Part shown: positions 1 through 6,968 of the stretch, piece after piece | Layout: every line of letters begins with the position of its first letter | How positions within the stretch are numbered: position 1 is the first letter of the stretch | NCBI GenBank assembly: GCA_043798435.1 | Contig: JAZDOR010000023.1 | Location: 1 to 27,369 of the forward strand | Reading direction: 5' to 3' | DNA length: 27,369 nucleotides | Origin: JAGUXG01 sp043798435 | Lineage (GTDB): Bacteria > UBA9089 > UBA9088 > JAGUXG01 | Program-made: the position numbers and the translations under genes | The notes under the pieces: model-generated | Seen by the model: only the letters and a program-made list of their open reading frames with translations | The model's database searches: none | What the model was told of the DNA's origin: nothing

Positions 1-79
1 TTTGAAACTCTACCCTTGTTATTTCCCAAGGCGACTCTAATTTGAGTGCCTTACTAAATAATGATGTCAAAATTTCCAT
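1..79 (-). CDS. ISL3-like transposase, N-terminal 26 codons only
   Basis: Read on the minus strand, ATG at 79-77 is preceded by GGAGG (90-86) at a 6-base spacing. It opens a frame that begins MEILTSLFSKALKL and continues ESPWEITRVEFQ to the window edge. The pattern of a short helix, then 'ALxLxSPWxITxVEF', is what I know from the N-termini of ISL3-family DDE transposases, just ahead of their zinc-binding region. The gene is cut by the window, so the catalytic part cannot be seen. The start choice is well supported by the strong ribosome binding site. Confidence 0.55.
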   Translation of the reverse strand, partial: MEILTSLFSKALKLESPWEITRVEFQ

Positions 80-141
80 TTAGGTCCTCCTTTACTTTTT
101 CATTCTATTATATACTTACCCACTTGAAATAAGAAAGAGCC
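1..141 (-). mobile_element. End of an ISL3-like insertion sequence (partial)
   Basis: The minus strand reads inward from position 141 with the tip GGCTCTTTCTTATTTCAAG, which resembles the GGCTCTT-type ends of ISL3-family elements. A Shine-Dalgarno site and the start of a transposase-like reading frame follow. ISL3 elements usually make 8-bp target duplications; the matching flank here would be 142-149 (TCTTTATT), but the other end lies outside the window. Family assignment is by resemblance only. Confidence 0.55.
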
Positions 142-200
142 TCTTTATTCTTCTAATAAGCCCTTCTATTTTAATAGTAACATCAGGTTATATAAAACAC

Positions 201-229
201 TTGAAATCTTAATAGTTTTGTGATATAAT
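201..229 (+). promoter_or_regulatory. Sigma-70-type promoter upstream of the site-2 protease operon
   Basis: TTGAAA at 201-206 and TATAAT at 224-229 are separated by exactly 17 bases, a near-consensus housekeeping promoter. Transcription would start near 236, about 65 bases upstream of the first gene. It could drive the whole run from 303 to 5313, because every gene in it has the same direction. The rest of 142-302 shows no gene. Confidence 0.65.
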
Positions 230-302
230 TTATTTTTTGCATTTATCTGGATTACCCTTCTTTTTTCTTCTGGAAATTTAGAAGGTTATGATGTTCTTTT
301 AG

Positions 303-941
303 ATGCAATGTTTTCAAATGAACCTTTTTATTTACTTTGTTGTCTTAATATTTTCAGTAACTGTCCATGAGGTTGCTCACGGATGGGTAGCAGATAAGTG
401 TGGCGACCCAACAGCAAGGCTACATAAAAGGCTTACCCTCAATCCCCTGGCACATTTGGATCCAGTTGGTTCAATTCTTATCCCTTTCCTTGTCTTTCTT
501 ACCCATATTCCTATGCCTGCCTGGGCAAAGCCTGTGCCGGTGAACTTTTATAATCTGAGAAATCCAAGGGCGGATATGATGAAGGTGGCATTGGCCGGAC
601 CCATGGCGAATATTGGCTTAGCCCTTATCTCTTCTATAATCCTTCGCTCAGGTGTGGTTCCCCAATCAACCCTCTTAGAACATCTCCTTCTCTGTGGGGT
701 GATAGCCAACTTTATGTTAGCCATATTCAATCTCCTCCCCATCCCTCCTCTGGATGGCTCAAAGATTCTAATGGGTATTCTGCCCCCTGCTCTTTCCAAT
801 AAATATGCTCATCTTGAAAGGTTTGGCTTTTTCATCTTAATTTTTTTTATCGCCATGGGCGCCTTAGATTTTGTGGTGCGACTGGCTTATTACATTTCAT
901 ACTTTGGAGTTGGTGAGAGATTTTTCACCTTTCATTTATAA
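303..941 (+). CDS. Site-2 protease family (M50) membrane metalloprotease
   Basis: 212 residues. The zinc-binding motif HEVAH (residues 22-26) lies in the first membrane helix, and the distal metal-ligand motif NLLPIPPLDG (Asp about residue 151) in a later helix. The spacing and about four hydrophobic helices match the small bacterial rhomboid-sized branch of S2P-like proteases (the YwhC/Rip-like group without a PDZ domain). It would cut substrates inside the cytoplasmic membrane; the substrate is unknown. An in-frame TAG at 300-302 limits the start to ATG 303 or ATG 318 (residue 6); no strong ribosome binding site separates them. Its stop overlaps the next start by one base (TAATG), so the two are translationally coupled. 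Confidence 0.88.
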   Translation: MQCFQMNLFIYFVVLIFSVTVHEVAHGWVADKCGDPTARLHKRLTLNPLAHLDPVGSILIPFLVFLTHIPMPAWAKPVPVNFYNLRNPRADMMKVALAGPMANIGLALISSIILRSGVVPQSTLLEHLLLCGVIANFMLAIFNLLPIPPLDGSKILMGILPPALSNKYAHLERFGFFILIFFIAMGALDFVVRLAYYISYFGVGERFFTFHL

Positions 942-1483
942 TGGAATTAGAAGAACTTTGGCAGAAGGCTCTCGCTGAGACCGAAATATTAAGGGCAAGG
1001 CTGGCCCTTTTAGGGAACTTAGAGTCTATACCCCTTGACTATATCTTTTTGGCAGAATCCAGCGTGAACATAGGCGATACAGTTGTCAGGAAGGGGAAGG
1101 TTCAGGTTCAAAAACCCCTGATCTTTCTTCCGAGAGAGTTTCCTATGTTTTCTGGTTTTGAGTTTGAGAAGGAGTTCGGAAGAGATTCTCAAGGCATTTC
1201 CAACTTCCTTCTTATGCGTGGGGTCAGGTTTCCAAGTTTGAAGTATAATCATTTAGCCAGTTCACTCGAAGTCTATGAAAAGCCCTTGACCAAAGCTATC
1301 TCAGAATTTAAGGACTCACTTGAAAGGCAAGAGGATATAAAAACAGGGCTTCTCAAGGGCTGCGAGGATTGCTGGCAATTCTCTGTTCTAATGTATGCTG
1401 CCTCCCAGATTACAAAATCTGCCCCTGATGATATCCGAAAATTTTTAGATGACTTCAAAAAGAGAGGGTGGAATTATAGTTAA
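941..1483 (+). CDS. Conserved-looking unknown protein, coupled to the site-2 protease
   Basis: 180 residues; I do not recognise a family. It has no signal peptide or membrane helix. The N-terminus is helical (MELEELWQKALAE) and the middle is mixed charged and hydrophobic. There is a CxxC pair (GCEDC, about residues 140-144) near the C-terminus, and the tail is Lys/Asp-rich. Its ATG overlaps the upstream stop by one base, and the long frame has codon use like its neighbours, so it is very likely real. The coupling suggests it works with, or is made in fixed ratio to, the membrane protease. I assign no function. Confidence 0.7.
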   Translation: MELEELWQKALAETEILRARLALLGNLESIPLDYIFLAESSVNIGDTVVRKGKVQVQKPLIFLPREFPMFSGFEFEKEFGRDSQGISNFLLMRGVRFPSLKYNHLASSLEVYEKPLTKAISEFKDSLERQEDIKTGLLKGCEDCWQFSVLMYAASQITKSAPDDIRKFLDDFKKRGWNYS

Positions 1484-1584
1484 TCGTATGTAATTACTCA
1501 GCTACATTGGTCGCAAAAGGAGACTATAAACTACAAAACTTTAATATTAATATTTAGTGCGTGGATTTGGGAAGATACTATAAT

Positions 1585-2031
1585 ATGGATAGGTTGGATG
1601 AAATAATCGGAAAATATAAAGATGTAGAGGGTGGGCTTATCCCTGTTTTGCAGGAGGCTCAGGAAATATTTGGCTACCTGCCAAAAGATGTCTTAGTCAA
1701 GATTGCCAAAGGGTTAAAGTTACCTTTAAGTCAGGTTTATGGTGTAGTAACCTTTTATTCCCAGTTCTTCTTGACTCCGAGAGGAAGGCATACAATCCGT
1801 GTCTGTCGAGGCACAGCCTGCCATGTTCAGGGTGCAAAGAAGGTTATTTCAAATATCAAAAACATCACCGGGCTTTCAGATGACGAGACAGGGAAGGATA
1901 TGAGATTCACCTTCAAAACCGTTGCTTGTCTTGGAGCCTGTGCCCTTGCTCCGGCAATGATGATAGACAAGGATTACTTTGGCAAGTTGACACCAAAAAA
2001 GATAGCCACTATCCTGAACCAGTATAAATAA
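1585..2031 (+). CDS. nuoE: NuoE/HydC-like [2Fe-2S] thioredoxin-fold subunit
   Basis: 148 residues from ATG 1585, which has GGGAAG at 1569-1574 ten bases upstream. A GTG at 1561 in the same frame would add eight residues but has no ribosome binding site. The helical N-terminal part (IIGKYKDVEGGLIPVLQEAQ, GYLP) is followed by the thioredoxin-like [2Fe-2S] domain with the four expected cysteines, CRGTAC and CLGAC. The family includes NuoE of complex I, HydC/HndA of NADH-linked hydrogenases and the gamma subunit of NAD-linked formate dehydrogenases. The next gene is its usual FMN-binding partner. The stop codon lies in the target duplication of an inserted element, and before that insertion the two genes were one base apart. 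Confidence 0.9.
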   Translation: MDRLDEIIGKYKDVEGGLIPVLQEAQEIFGYLPKDVLVKIAKGLKLPLSQVYGVVTFYSQFFLTPRGRHTIRVCRGTACHVQGAKKVISNIKNITGLSDDETGKDMRFTFKTVACLGACALAPAMMIDKDYFGKLTPKKIATILNQYK

Positions 2032-2034
2032 GAT

Positions 2035-2223
2035 GTATTTACTCAAAATCTTGGGGAATTAGCCAAAAAATTAGACACTGATAAACACTGATTATAAATG
2101 AAGAGATATTTAGACACTGATTTACACTGATGAACACAGATAATTTTTTAAGTTTTATCAGTGTTAATCTGTGTTAATCTGTGTCAAAAAATCTTAGTCC
2201 TCCACAAAATTGTGAGTAGTTAC
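2035..2223 (+). mobile_element. MITE-like element, family A copy 1, between nuoE and nuoF
   Basis: A 189-bp element with imperfect terminal inverted repeats: left GTATTTACTCAAAATCTTGG; right end, reverse-complemented, GTAACTACTCACAATTTTGT. It is flanked by AATAAGAT (2027-2034) and AATAAAAT (2224-2231), an 8-bp target duplication with one mismatch. The interior is a hairpin made of repeated words (ACACTGAT, ACACAGAT and complements). It matches the element at 6614-6803 over its full length in reverse orientation. The GTA tips and 8-bp duplications recall IS66-family elements; there is no transposase inside. Confidence 0.85.
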
Positions 2224-2229
2224 AATAAA

Positions 2230-5200
2230 ATGTTACAATCAATAGAAGAGCTAAACTTGCATCGGGAATCACTCAAAAGGGACCCAAACAAGCCCTGCAT
2301 CACTATTTGTGGTGGAACAGGGTGTCTTGCCTTTGGAGCAAGAGGGGTAATAGAGGTATTTGCTACGGAACTAAAGAAAAACGGGTTAGAAGACAGGGTA
2401 GATGTAATGGCAACTGGTTGCCCTGGATTCTGCGAAAGGGGGCCGATTGTTGTTATCCTGCCACAGAAAATCCTCTATCAACAGGTGGCTATTGAGGATA
2501 TCGGGGAGATTATTTCATCTACTATTATTAAAGAAGAGGTTATAGATAGACTTCTCTACAAGGACCCTTTGACTGGCGAAAAGATTATAAGGGAAGACGA
2601 TATCCCATTTTATAAAAAACAGAAGAGGCTGATTCTACAAGAGAACAGTCAGGTTGACTCAACTAAGATAAACTCTTACATCTCTATCAAAGGATACTCT
2701 GGCTTAGCTCGCGTCTTATCACTCATGACCCCTGAAGCTGTGATTGAGGAGGTTAAGAAATCAGGGCTTCGTGGCCGGGGAGGGGCTGGCTTTCCTACAG
2801 GGGCAAAATGGGAGCTGTGCAAAAAGGAAAAGGGGGAGCCAAAATACATAATCTGTAATGCAGATGAGGGGGACCCTGGTGCCTTTATGGATAGGGCAGT
2901 CCTTGAGGGAAACCCACATCTTATTATAGAGGGTATGCTTATTGCCGCCTATGCTATTGGTGCAAGAGAGGGATACATTTATGTTCGGGCAGAGTATCCT
3001 TTAGCTGTTGAGAATACTAAGATGGCCATTGCTCAGGCAGAGGATTTGGGATTATTGGGCGATAAGATATTGGGAACATGTTTTAGCTTTCATCTGAAGA
3101 TTAAAGAGGGTGCGGGTGCATTTGTCTGCGGTGAAGAGACAGCCTTGATTGCCTCAATTGAAGGAAAGAGGGGTATGCCCAAGCCAAGACCACCATTTCC
3201 AGCACGCTCCGGGCTCTTTGGAAAACCAACAAATATCAACAATGTGGAGACATTTGCCAATATTCGCCAGATTATCCTGGATGGCGGTGAAAATTATGCC
3301 AAGATTGGCACCGAAAAATCCAAAGGCACAAAGATATTTGCTCTGGCTGGAAAGATAAATCATACAGGCTTGGTAGAGGTGCCTATGGGTACCACATTGA
3401 ATGAGGTTATCTTTGGTATCGGCGGAGGCATTCCCAAAGGCAGGAGGTTTAAGGCTGTTCAATTGGGTGGACCATCTGGCGGTTGCCTGACAGAAAAGCA
3501 TTTGAACATAGCCATAGACTACGATACATTGATTGAACACGGTGCTATGATGGGCTCTGGTGGTATGATTGTTATGGATGAAAGCAATTGTATGGTGGAG
3601 ATTGCCAGATTCTTCTTAGAGTTTGTCCAGTCTGAGTCCTGTGGAAAGTGTACACCCTGTCGCATAGGAACCAAAAGGATGCTTGAGATAGTCACAAAGA
3701 TGACTGAAGGTAGCGCAAAAGAGGGTGATATTGAAAGGCTCATTGAAATGGGCAAGATAATAAAGGATTCCAGTCTCTGTGGATTGGGTCAGACTGCTCC
3801 AAATCCTGTGCTTTCCACAATTACAAACTTCAGGGATGAGTATGAGGAACATATCAGAGAGAAGAAATGTAGGGCTCATGTCTGTGATGAGCTATACACA
3901 GCGCCCTGCACAGACACCTGTCCAGTAGGAATACAGGTCCACAGTTATGTAGTCCTGATTACAGAAGAAAGGTTTTCTGAGGCATTAGATCTTATTAAAG
4001 AGAAAAACCCATTCCCATCCATCTGTGGTCGTGTCTGCCATCGCCCCTGTGAAACCCAGTGTAGGCGAAAGGAGATAGACGAGCCCATAGCCTTACGAGC
4101 CTTAAAGAGGTTTGTTGCTGACCAGGAGATGGCAGAAAAGCATAAACCAAAGATAAGGCTCAGAAGGGGTGAGAGGGTTGCTGTTATTGGAGGGGGACCT
4201 GCAGGTCTGGCCTGTGCCTACTATTTAGCAAAGAGAGGGTATCAGATAACCATATTTGAGGCATTAGAGACACTCGGTGGTATGTTGGCTTGTGGAATTC
4301 CAAATTATAGGCTGCCAAAAAGGATACTCCAGTTAGAGATAAATGAAATTATTGACTTGGGTGTTGAGGTGAGAACAAATACAAGGGTTGGAAGAGATAT
4401 TGAGTTCAGCGATATTCTAAAAAGCTACAATGCTGTTTTTATTGGTATAGGGGCAACTGTTAGCCAGAGGTTATGGATTGAAGGAAGTGATGCAGATGGG
4501 GTATTGGATGGACTGGAGTTCCTTCGCCATCTCAATTTTGGAAGCAGAATAGAGATAGGAAAGAGTGTAGCCGTAATAGGAGGAGGAGATTGTGCCTTTG
4601 ACTGTGCAAGGGTAGCCATCAGGCTTTCTGCCTCAAATGTTACCATTTTTTATCCCAGATCAGATAAAGAGCTTTCAGACGAGGCTAAGGAGGCCCTTCT
4701 TGAGGGAGTAAAGATAGAGCACTTGGTCATTCCAGAAAGGATTATAGCAGAGTATGGCAAGGTTACTGGGGTTGAGTATATGAGGATGAAGGAGATTGAC
4801 CGCTTTGACGAGAGTGGAAAGAGAATCCTTGAGCCAATTAAGGATTCAAGGCTCATAATAGATGTTGATACAGTCATTGTAGCCTTAGACAGGGATGTTG
4901 ATGCAGGGTTTTTGGAAGGAAGGTTGAAGCTGAAAGATACGGGAAGGATAGATGTGGATAAGAGGAGCTATCTAACCAGCATACCCGGTGTATTTTCTGG
5001 TGGGGATGCAGTTACTGGCCCAGCTACTGTGATTGAAGCTATTGCTGCTGGGAACAAGGCGGCTCAGCAGATTGATAAATACCTGAATGATGGTAAGGAG
5101 AGTGAAGAGGTGGTCGTTAAAAGAAGATCCCGCTTAATTAAAAAAGAGGAGGCAGATCCAACCCCTGTTAAAGCAAGAAAAGAGAGACATATTATGCCTA

Positions 5201-5313
5201 CGATGGAATTGGGAGAGAGGGTAAAGGGGTTTTCTGAGGTAGAGTTAGGGTTTACAAGGGAGATGGCTATCTCTGAGGCAAAGCGGTGCTTACGGTGTCA
5301 TGAGAGGAGATAG
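2230..5313 (+). CDS. NuoF/HydB-like NADH:acceptor flavoprotein fused to a GltD-like FAD module
   Basis: 1027 residues from ATG 2230. Domains in order: thioredoxin-like [2Fe-2S] domain (CGGTGC about 27-32, TGCPGFC about 66); NuoF-type FMN/NADH domain (GLRGRGGAGFPTG about 180, NADEGDPGAFMDR); SLBB region; [4Fe-4S] site SESCGKCTPCRIG with a distal SLCGLGQ; then, instead of the C-terminal ferredoxin domain of HydB, a glutamate-synthase-small-subunit-like module with cysteines CTDTCPVG (about 560) and CGRVCHRPCETQC, an FAD fold GGGPAGLACAYYLAKRG (about 655) and a second Rossmann fold GGGDCAFDCARVA (about 784). The last residues are CLRCHERR. It probably passes electrons between NADH and a second nucleotide or ferredoxin, possibly with bifurcation. 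A GTG at 2161 extends the frame, but only into the inserted element. Confidence 0.88.
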   Translation: MLQSIEELNLHRESLKRDPNKPCITICGGTGCLAFGARGVIEVFATELKKNGLEDRVDVMATGCPGFCERGPIVVILPQKILYQQVAIEDIGEIISSTIIKEEVIDRLLYKDPLTGEKIIREDDIPFYKKQKRLILQENSQVDSTKINSYISIKGYSGLARVLSLMTPEAVIEEVKKSGLRGRGGAGFPTGAKWELCKKEKGEPKYIICNADEGDPGAFMDRAVLEGNPHLIIEGMLIAAYAIGAREGYIYVRAEYPLAVENTKMAIAQAEDLGLLGDKILGTCFSFHLKIKEGAGAFVCGEETALIASIEGKRGMPKPRPPFPARSGLFGKPTNINNVETFANIRQIILDGGENYAKIGTEKSKGTKIFALAGKINHTGLVEVPMGTTLNEVIFGIGGGIPKGRRFKAVQLGGPSGGCLTEKHLNIAIDYDTLIEHGAMMGSGGMIVMDESNCMVEIARFFLEFVQSESCGKCTPCRIGTKRMLEIVTKMTEGSAKEGDIERLIEMGKIIKDSSLCGLGQTAPNPVLSTITNFRDEYEEHIREKKCRAHVCDELYTAPCTDTCPVGIQVHSYVVLITEERFSEALDLIKEKNPFPSICGRVCHRPCETQCRRKEIDEPIALRALKRFVADQEMAEKHKPKIRLRRGERVAVIGGGPAGLACAYYLAKRGYQITIFEALETLGGMLACGIPNYRLPKRILQLEINEIIDLGVEVRTNTRVGRDIEFSDILKSYNAVFIGIGATVSQRLWIEGSDADGVLDGLEFLRHLNFGSRIEIGKSVAVIGGGDCAFDCARVAIRLSASNVTIFYPRSDKELSDEAKEALLEGVKIEHLVIPERIIAEYGKVTGVEYMRMKEIDRFDESGKRILEPIKDSRLIIDVDTVIVALDRDVDAGFLEGRLKLKDTGRIDVDKRSYLTSIPGVFSGGDAVTGPATVIEAIAAGNKAAQQIDKYLNDGKESEEVVVKRRSRLIKKEEADPTPVKARKERHIMPTMELGERVKGFSEVELGFTREMAISEAKRCLRCHERR

Positions 5314-5319
5314 GGCATT

Positions 5320-5514
5320 TATACTCAAGTAAATTGGGATGGCAAAAAATAAATAAAGTTTTTTTGACACAGATTACACTGATTTTCACTGATAAAATGT
5401 AAAAATTATCTGTGTTCATCTGTGTCTATCAGTGTCTAAATATTTGATTTTTTATTTTTGATTTTTATCCTTAGCTTACTCTTAATTTTTGGAAACCTGA
5501 TTTATTTGGGTATA
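5320..5514 (+). mobile_element. MITE-like element with the family A core but different ends
   Basis: The ends form an inverted repeat, TATACTCAAGTAAATTGGG against TATACCCAAATAAATCAGG (15 of 19). They are flanked by the direct repeat GCATT at 5315-5319 and 5515-5519, extendable to GCATTTA at 5315-5321 and 5515-5521. The centre (about 5355-5445) has the same ACACAGATT/CACTGAT word hairpin as the elements at 2035 and 6614, but the tips differ from theirs. It begins just after the stop codon at 5311-5313. Confidence 0.65.
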
Positions 5515-5572
5515 GCATTTAAGTAACCTTTAACCAACTGAAGAAGAGACTAACCACCCAAGACACGGAGGG

Positions 5573-5612
5573 AAATTCATTGCAAATTGCAAAATTAGCA
5601 TTTATCATTTCA
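5573..5612 (-). repeat. 40-bp exact repeat, inverted copy of 15340-15379
   Basis: These 40 bases are the perfect reverse complement of 15340-15379. They contain the iterated word TTGCAAATTGCAAAA, in the style of the other hairpin cores here. Just upstream (about 5528-5556, CCAACTGAAGAAGAGACTAA) is a fragment resembling the right end of the repeat at 22475-22621. The stretch 5515-5642 therefore looks like accumulated element debris, with no gene. Confidence 0.7.
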
Positions 5613-5642
5613 AATTAATATTTTAAGTTATATAGTTGTTAC

Positions 5643-6527
5643 CTAAAACTTAAATCTCAGTGAGACCCTCTGGGTGTTGCCCAGTTCTCCATAAGGAACA
5701 AAGGCATAGTCAAGAAAGACGCCATTTCTGGAAAACCCCATCCCTCCCGTGATACCAGCTAACTGATTATAGCCGAATCGCAGAAAAAGAGGTTTCAGGG
5801 GCTGATATTCTAAACCTGTATTTAGCCTTATATGGTCATCGATAGACTTATTGATGTCAACTGATAATAATAGCCTCGGATTGACCCTATATCCTGTTCC
5901 AAATACAGCTTTGAGAGGAAGCTCACCCTCTATACTATCAAACTTCATTCCCTTTCCTATGTTCTGTAGAACACCTCCAAAAGTCAAACAGGGATAGGCT
6001 TTATACAAAATCCCTATATCAAAGGCTGTGCTGTCTGCCTTTTTGTGGGCAATCTCCTGGTGCAGAAATTTTACACCTACTCCTATCAAAAGCTTATCTC
6101 TATGCTGAGCAAAAGATAGAGCAATAAACCTGTCCACTGCTCCAAATTCTATTGTTGGATTTCCAGAACTGTCATAGCCTTTCAGGTCATCTATCCCAAG
6201 AAGAAAAATACCCAGACCTATTGCTCCCAACTCCTCCTCTAAGGGTTGAACAAATCCGATGAACTCACAGTTTATATCCTGAAACCACTCAGTGTGCATC
6301 AGATAGAACTCCTTCTCTGTAATCTGTCCCAAGCCTGCTGGATTCCAATAAATAGCACTCGCATCATCAGCTATAGCACAGAATGCCCCTCCCATGCTGC
6401 AAGGTCTTGCTCCGATTGCAATCTCTAAGAATTGGGCACCAGTAATACCAGCCTCTTTATGGATACCTGCCTCAATACTTGAGATCAAGGACAAATTTAA
6501 GATTAGGATCATAATTATTTTTATCAT
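5643..6527 (-). CDS. PorV/PorQ-like outer-membrane protein (UPF0164-type)
   Basis: 294 residues with an N-terminal signal peptide (MIKIIMILILNLSLISSIEA). The family signature follows: GAQFLEIAIGARPCSMGGAF, then DDASAIYWNPAGL at about 55-70. Alternating hydrophobic strands run to a terminal KF, as in outer-membrane beta-barrels. In the type IX secretion system PorV shuttles or anchors proteins bearing C-terminal sorting domains; the upstream neighbour has such a domain. Its ATG overlaps a TGA (ATGA) that ends a duplicated scrap of that neighbour's 3' end. The two genes were therefore originally translationally coupled and are now separated by a duplication and an inserted element. Confidence 0.8.
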   Translation of the reverse strand: MIKIIMILILNLSLISSIEAGIHKEAGITGAQFLEIAIGARPCSMGGAFCAIADDASAIYWNPAGLGQITEKEFYLMHTEWFQDINCEFIGFVQPLEEELGAIGLGIFLLGIDDLKGYDSSGNPTIEFGAVDRFIALSFAQHRDKLLIGVGVKFLHQEIAHKKADSTAFDIGILYKAYPCLTFGGVLQNIGKGMKFDSIEGELPLKAVFGTGYRVNPRLLLSVDINKSIDDHIRLNTGLEYQPLKPLFLRFGYNQLAGITGGMGFSRNGVFLDYAFVPYGELGNTQRVSLRFKF

Positions 6528-6613
6528 CTTATTATGGCCATCTTACCAGTAGCCTTTCCTCCTTTGTTGTCTTCAATCAGATAGATATAGACCCCGCTGG
6601 CTAAAGGCTTTCC
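6458..6613 (-). repeat. Duplicated seam, copy 1: PorV-gene 5' end plus remnant of FG-GAP gene 3' end
   Basis: About 156 bp repeat 6813-6968 at a constant offset of 355 with only a handful of mismatches. Read on the minus strand, 6613-6524 encodes a remnant of the FG-GAP protein's last residues (GKPLASGVYIYLIEDNKGG onward) ending in TGA. The overlapping ATG at 6527 starts the intact PorV-like gene. Confidence 0.9.
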
Positions 6614-6803
6614 GTAATTGCTCACAATTTTGGGGAGGACTAATATTTTTTGACACAGATTAACACTGATTTTTACTGATAAGACTTAAAAATTATCTGT
6701 GTCCATCTGTGTAAATCAGTGTCTAAATATCTCTTCAGTATTTATCTAAAGTAGATCAGTGTCTAATTTTTTGGCTAAATTCCCCAAGATTATGAGTAGA
6801 TAC
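6614..6803 (-). mobile_element. MITE-like element, family A copy 2
   Basis: A 190-bp element flanked by perfect 8-bp duplications GGCTTTCC (6606-6613 and 6804-6811). Its tips are GTAATTGCTCACAATTTTGG on the left and, reverse-complemented, GTATCTACTCATAATCTTGG on the right. It is the full-length reverse-orientation partner of the element at 2035-2223. It was inserted at the end of the first copy of the duplicated seam, so the duplication came before the insertion. Confidence 0.88.
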
Positions 6804-6812
6804 GGCTTTCCA

Positions 6813-6968
6813 TATGGATATCTGCCTCAATACTTGAGATCAAGGACAAATTTAAGATTAGGATTACAATTATTTTTATCATCTTATTATAGCCATCTTA
6901 CCAGTAGCCTTTCCTCCTTTATTGTCTTCAATCAGATAGATATAAACCCCGCTGGCTAAAGGCTTTCC
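6813..6968 (-). repeat. Duplicated seam, copy 2: FG-GAP gene 3' end plus remnant of PorV-gene 5' end
   Basis: Second copy of the 156-bp unit. Here the FG-GAP end is the real one (stop at 6881-6879). The overlapping ATG at 6882-6880 opens only a remnant signal-peptide reading (MIKIIVILILNLSLISSIEA), which runs into the inserted element. Confidence 0.88.

Noticed and set aside
1490..1500. GTAATTACTCA resembling a family A element tip upstream of nuoE
   Set aside because: No matching opposite tip, core or target duplication was found nearby.
2161..2229. GTG-initiated 23-codon extension of the NuoF-GltD gene
   Set aside because: It lies inside the inserted element and its target repeat and has no homology to the family. 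ATG 2230 is at the pre-insertion junction.
5355..5445. Word-hairpins considered as intrinsic terminators
   Set aside because: They recur inside mobile elements between co-directional operon genes and lack a GC-rich stem followed by a T tract.
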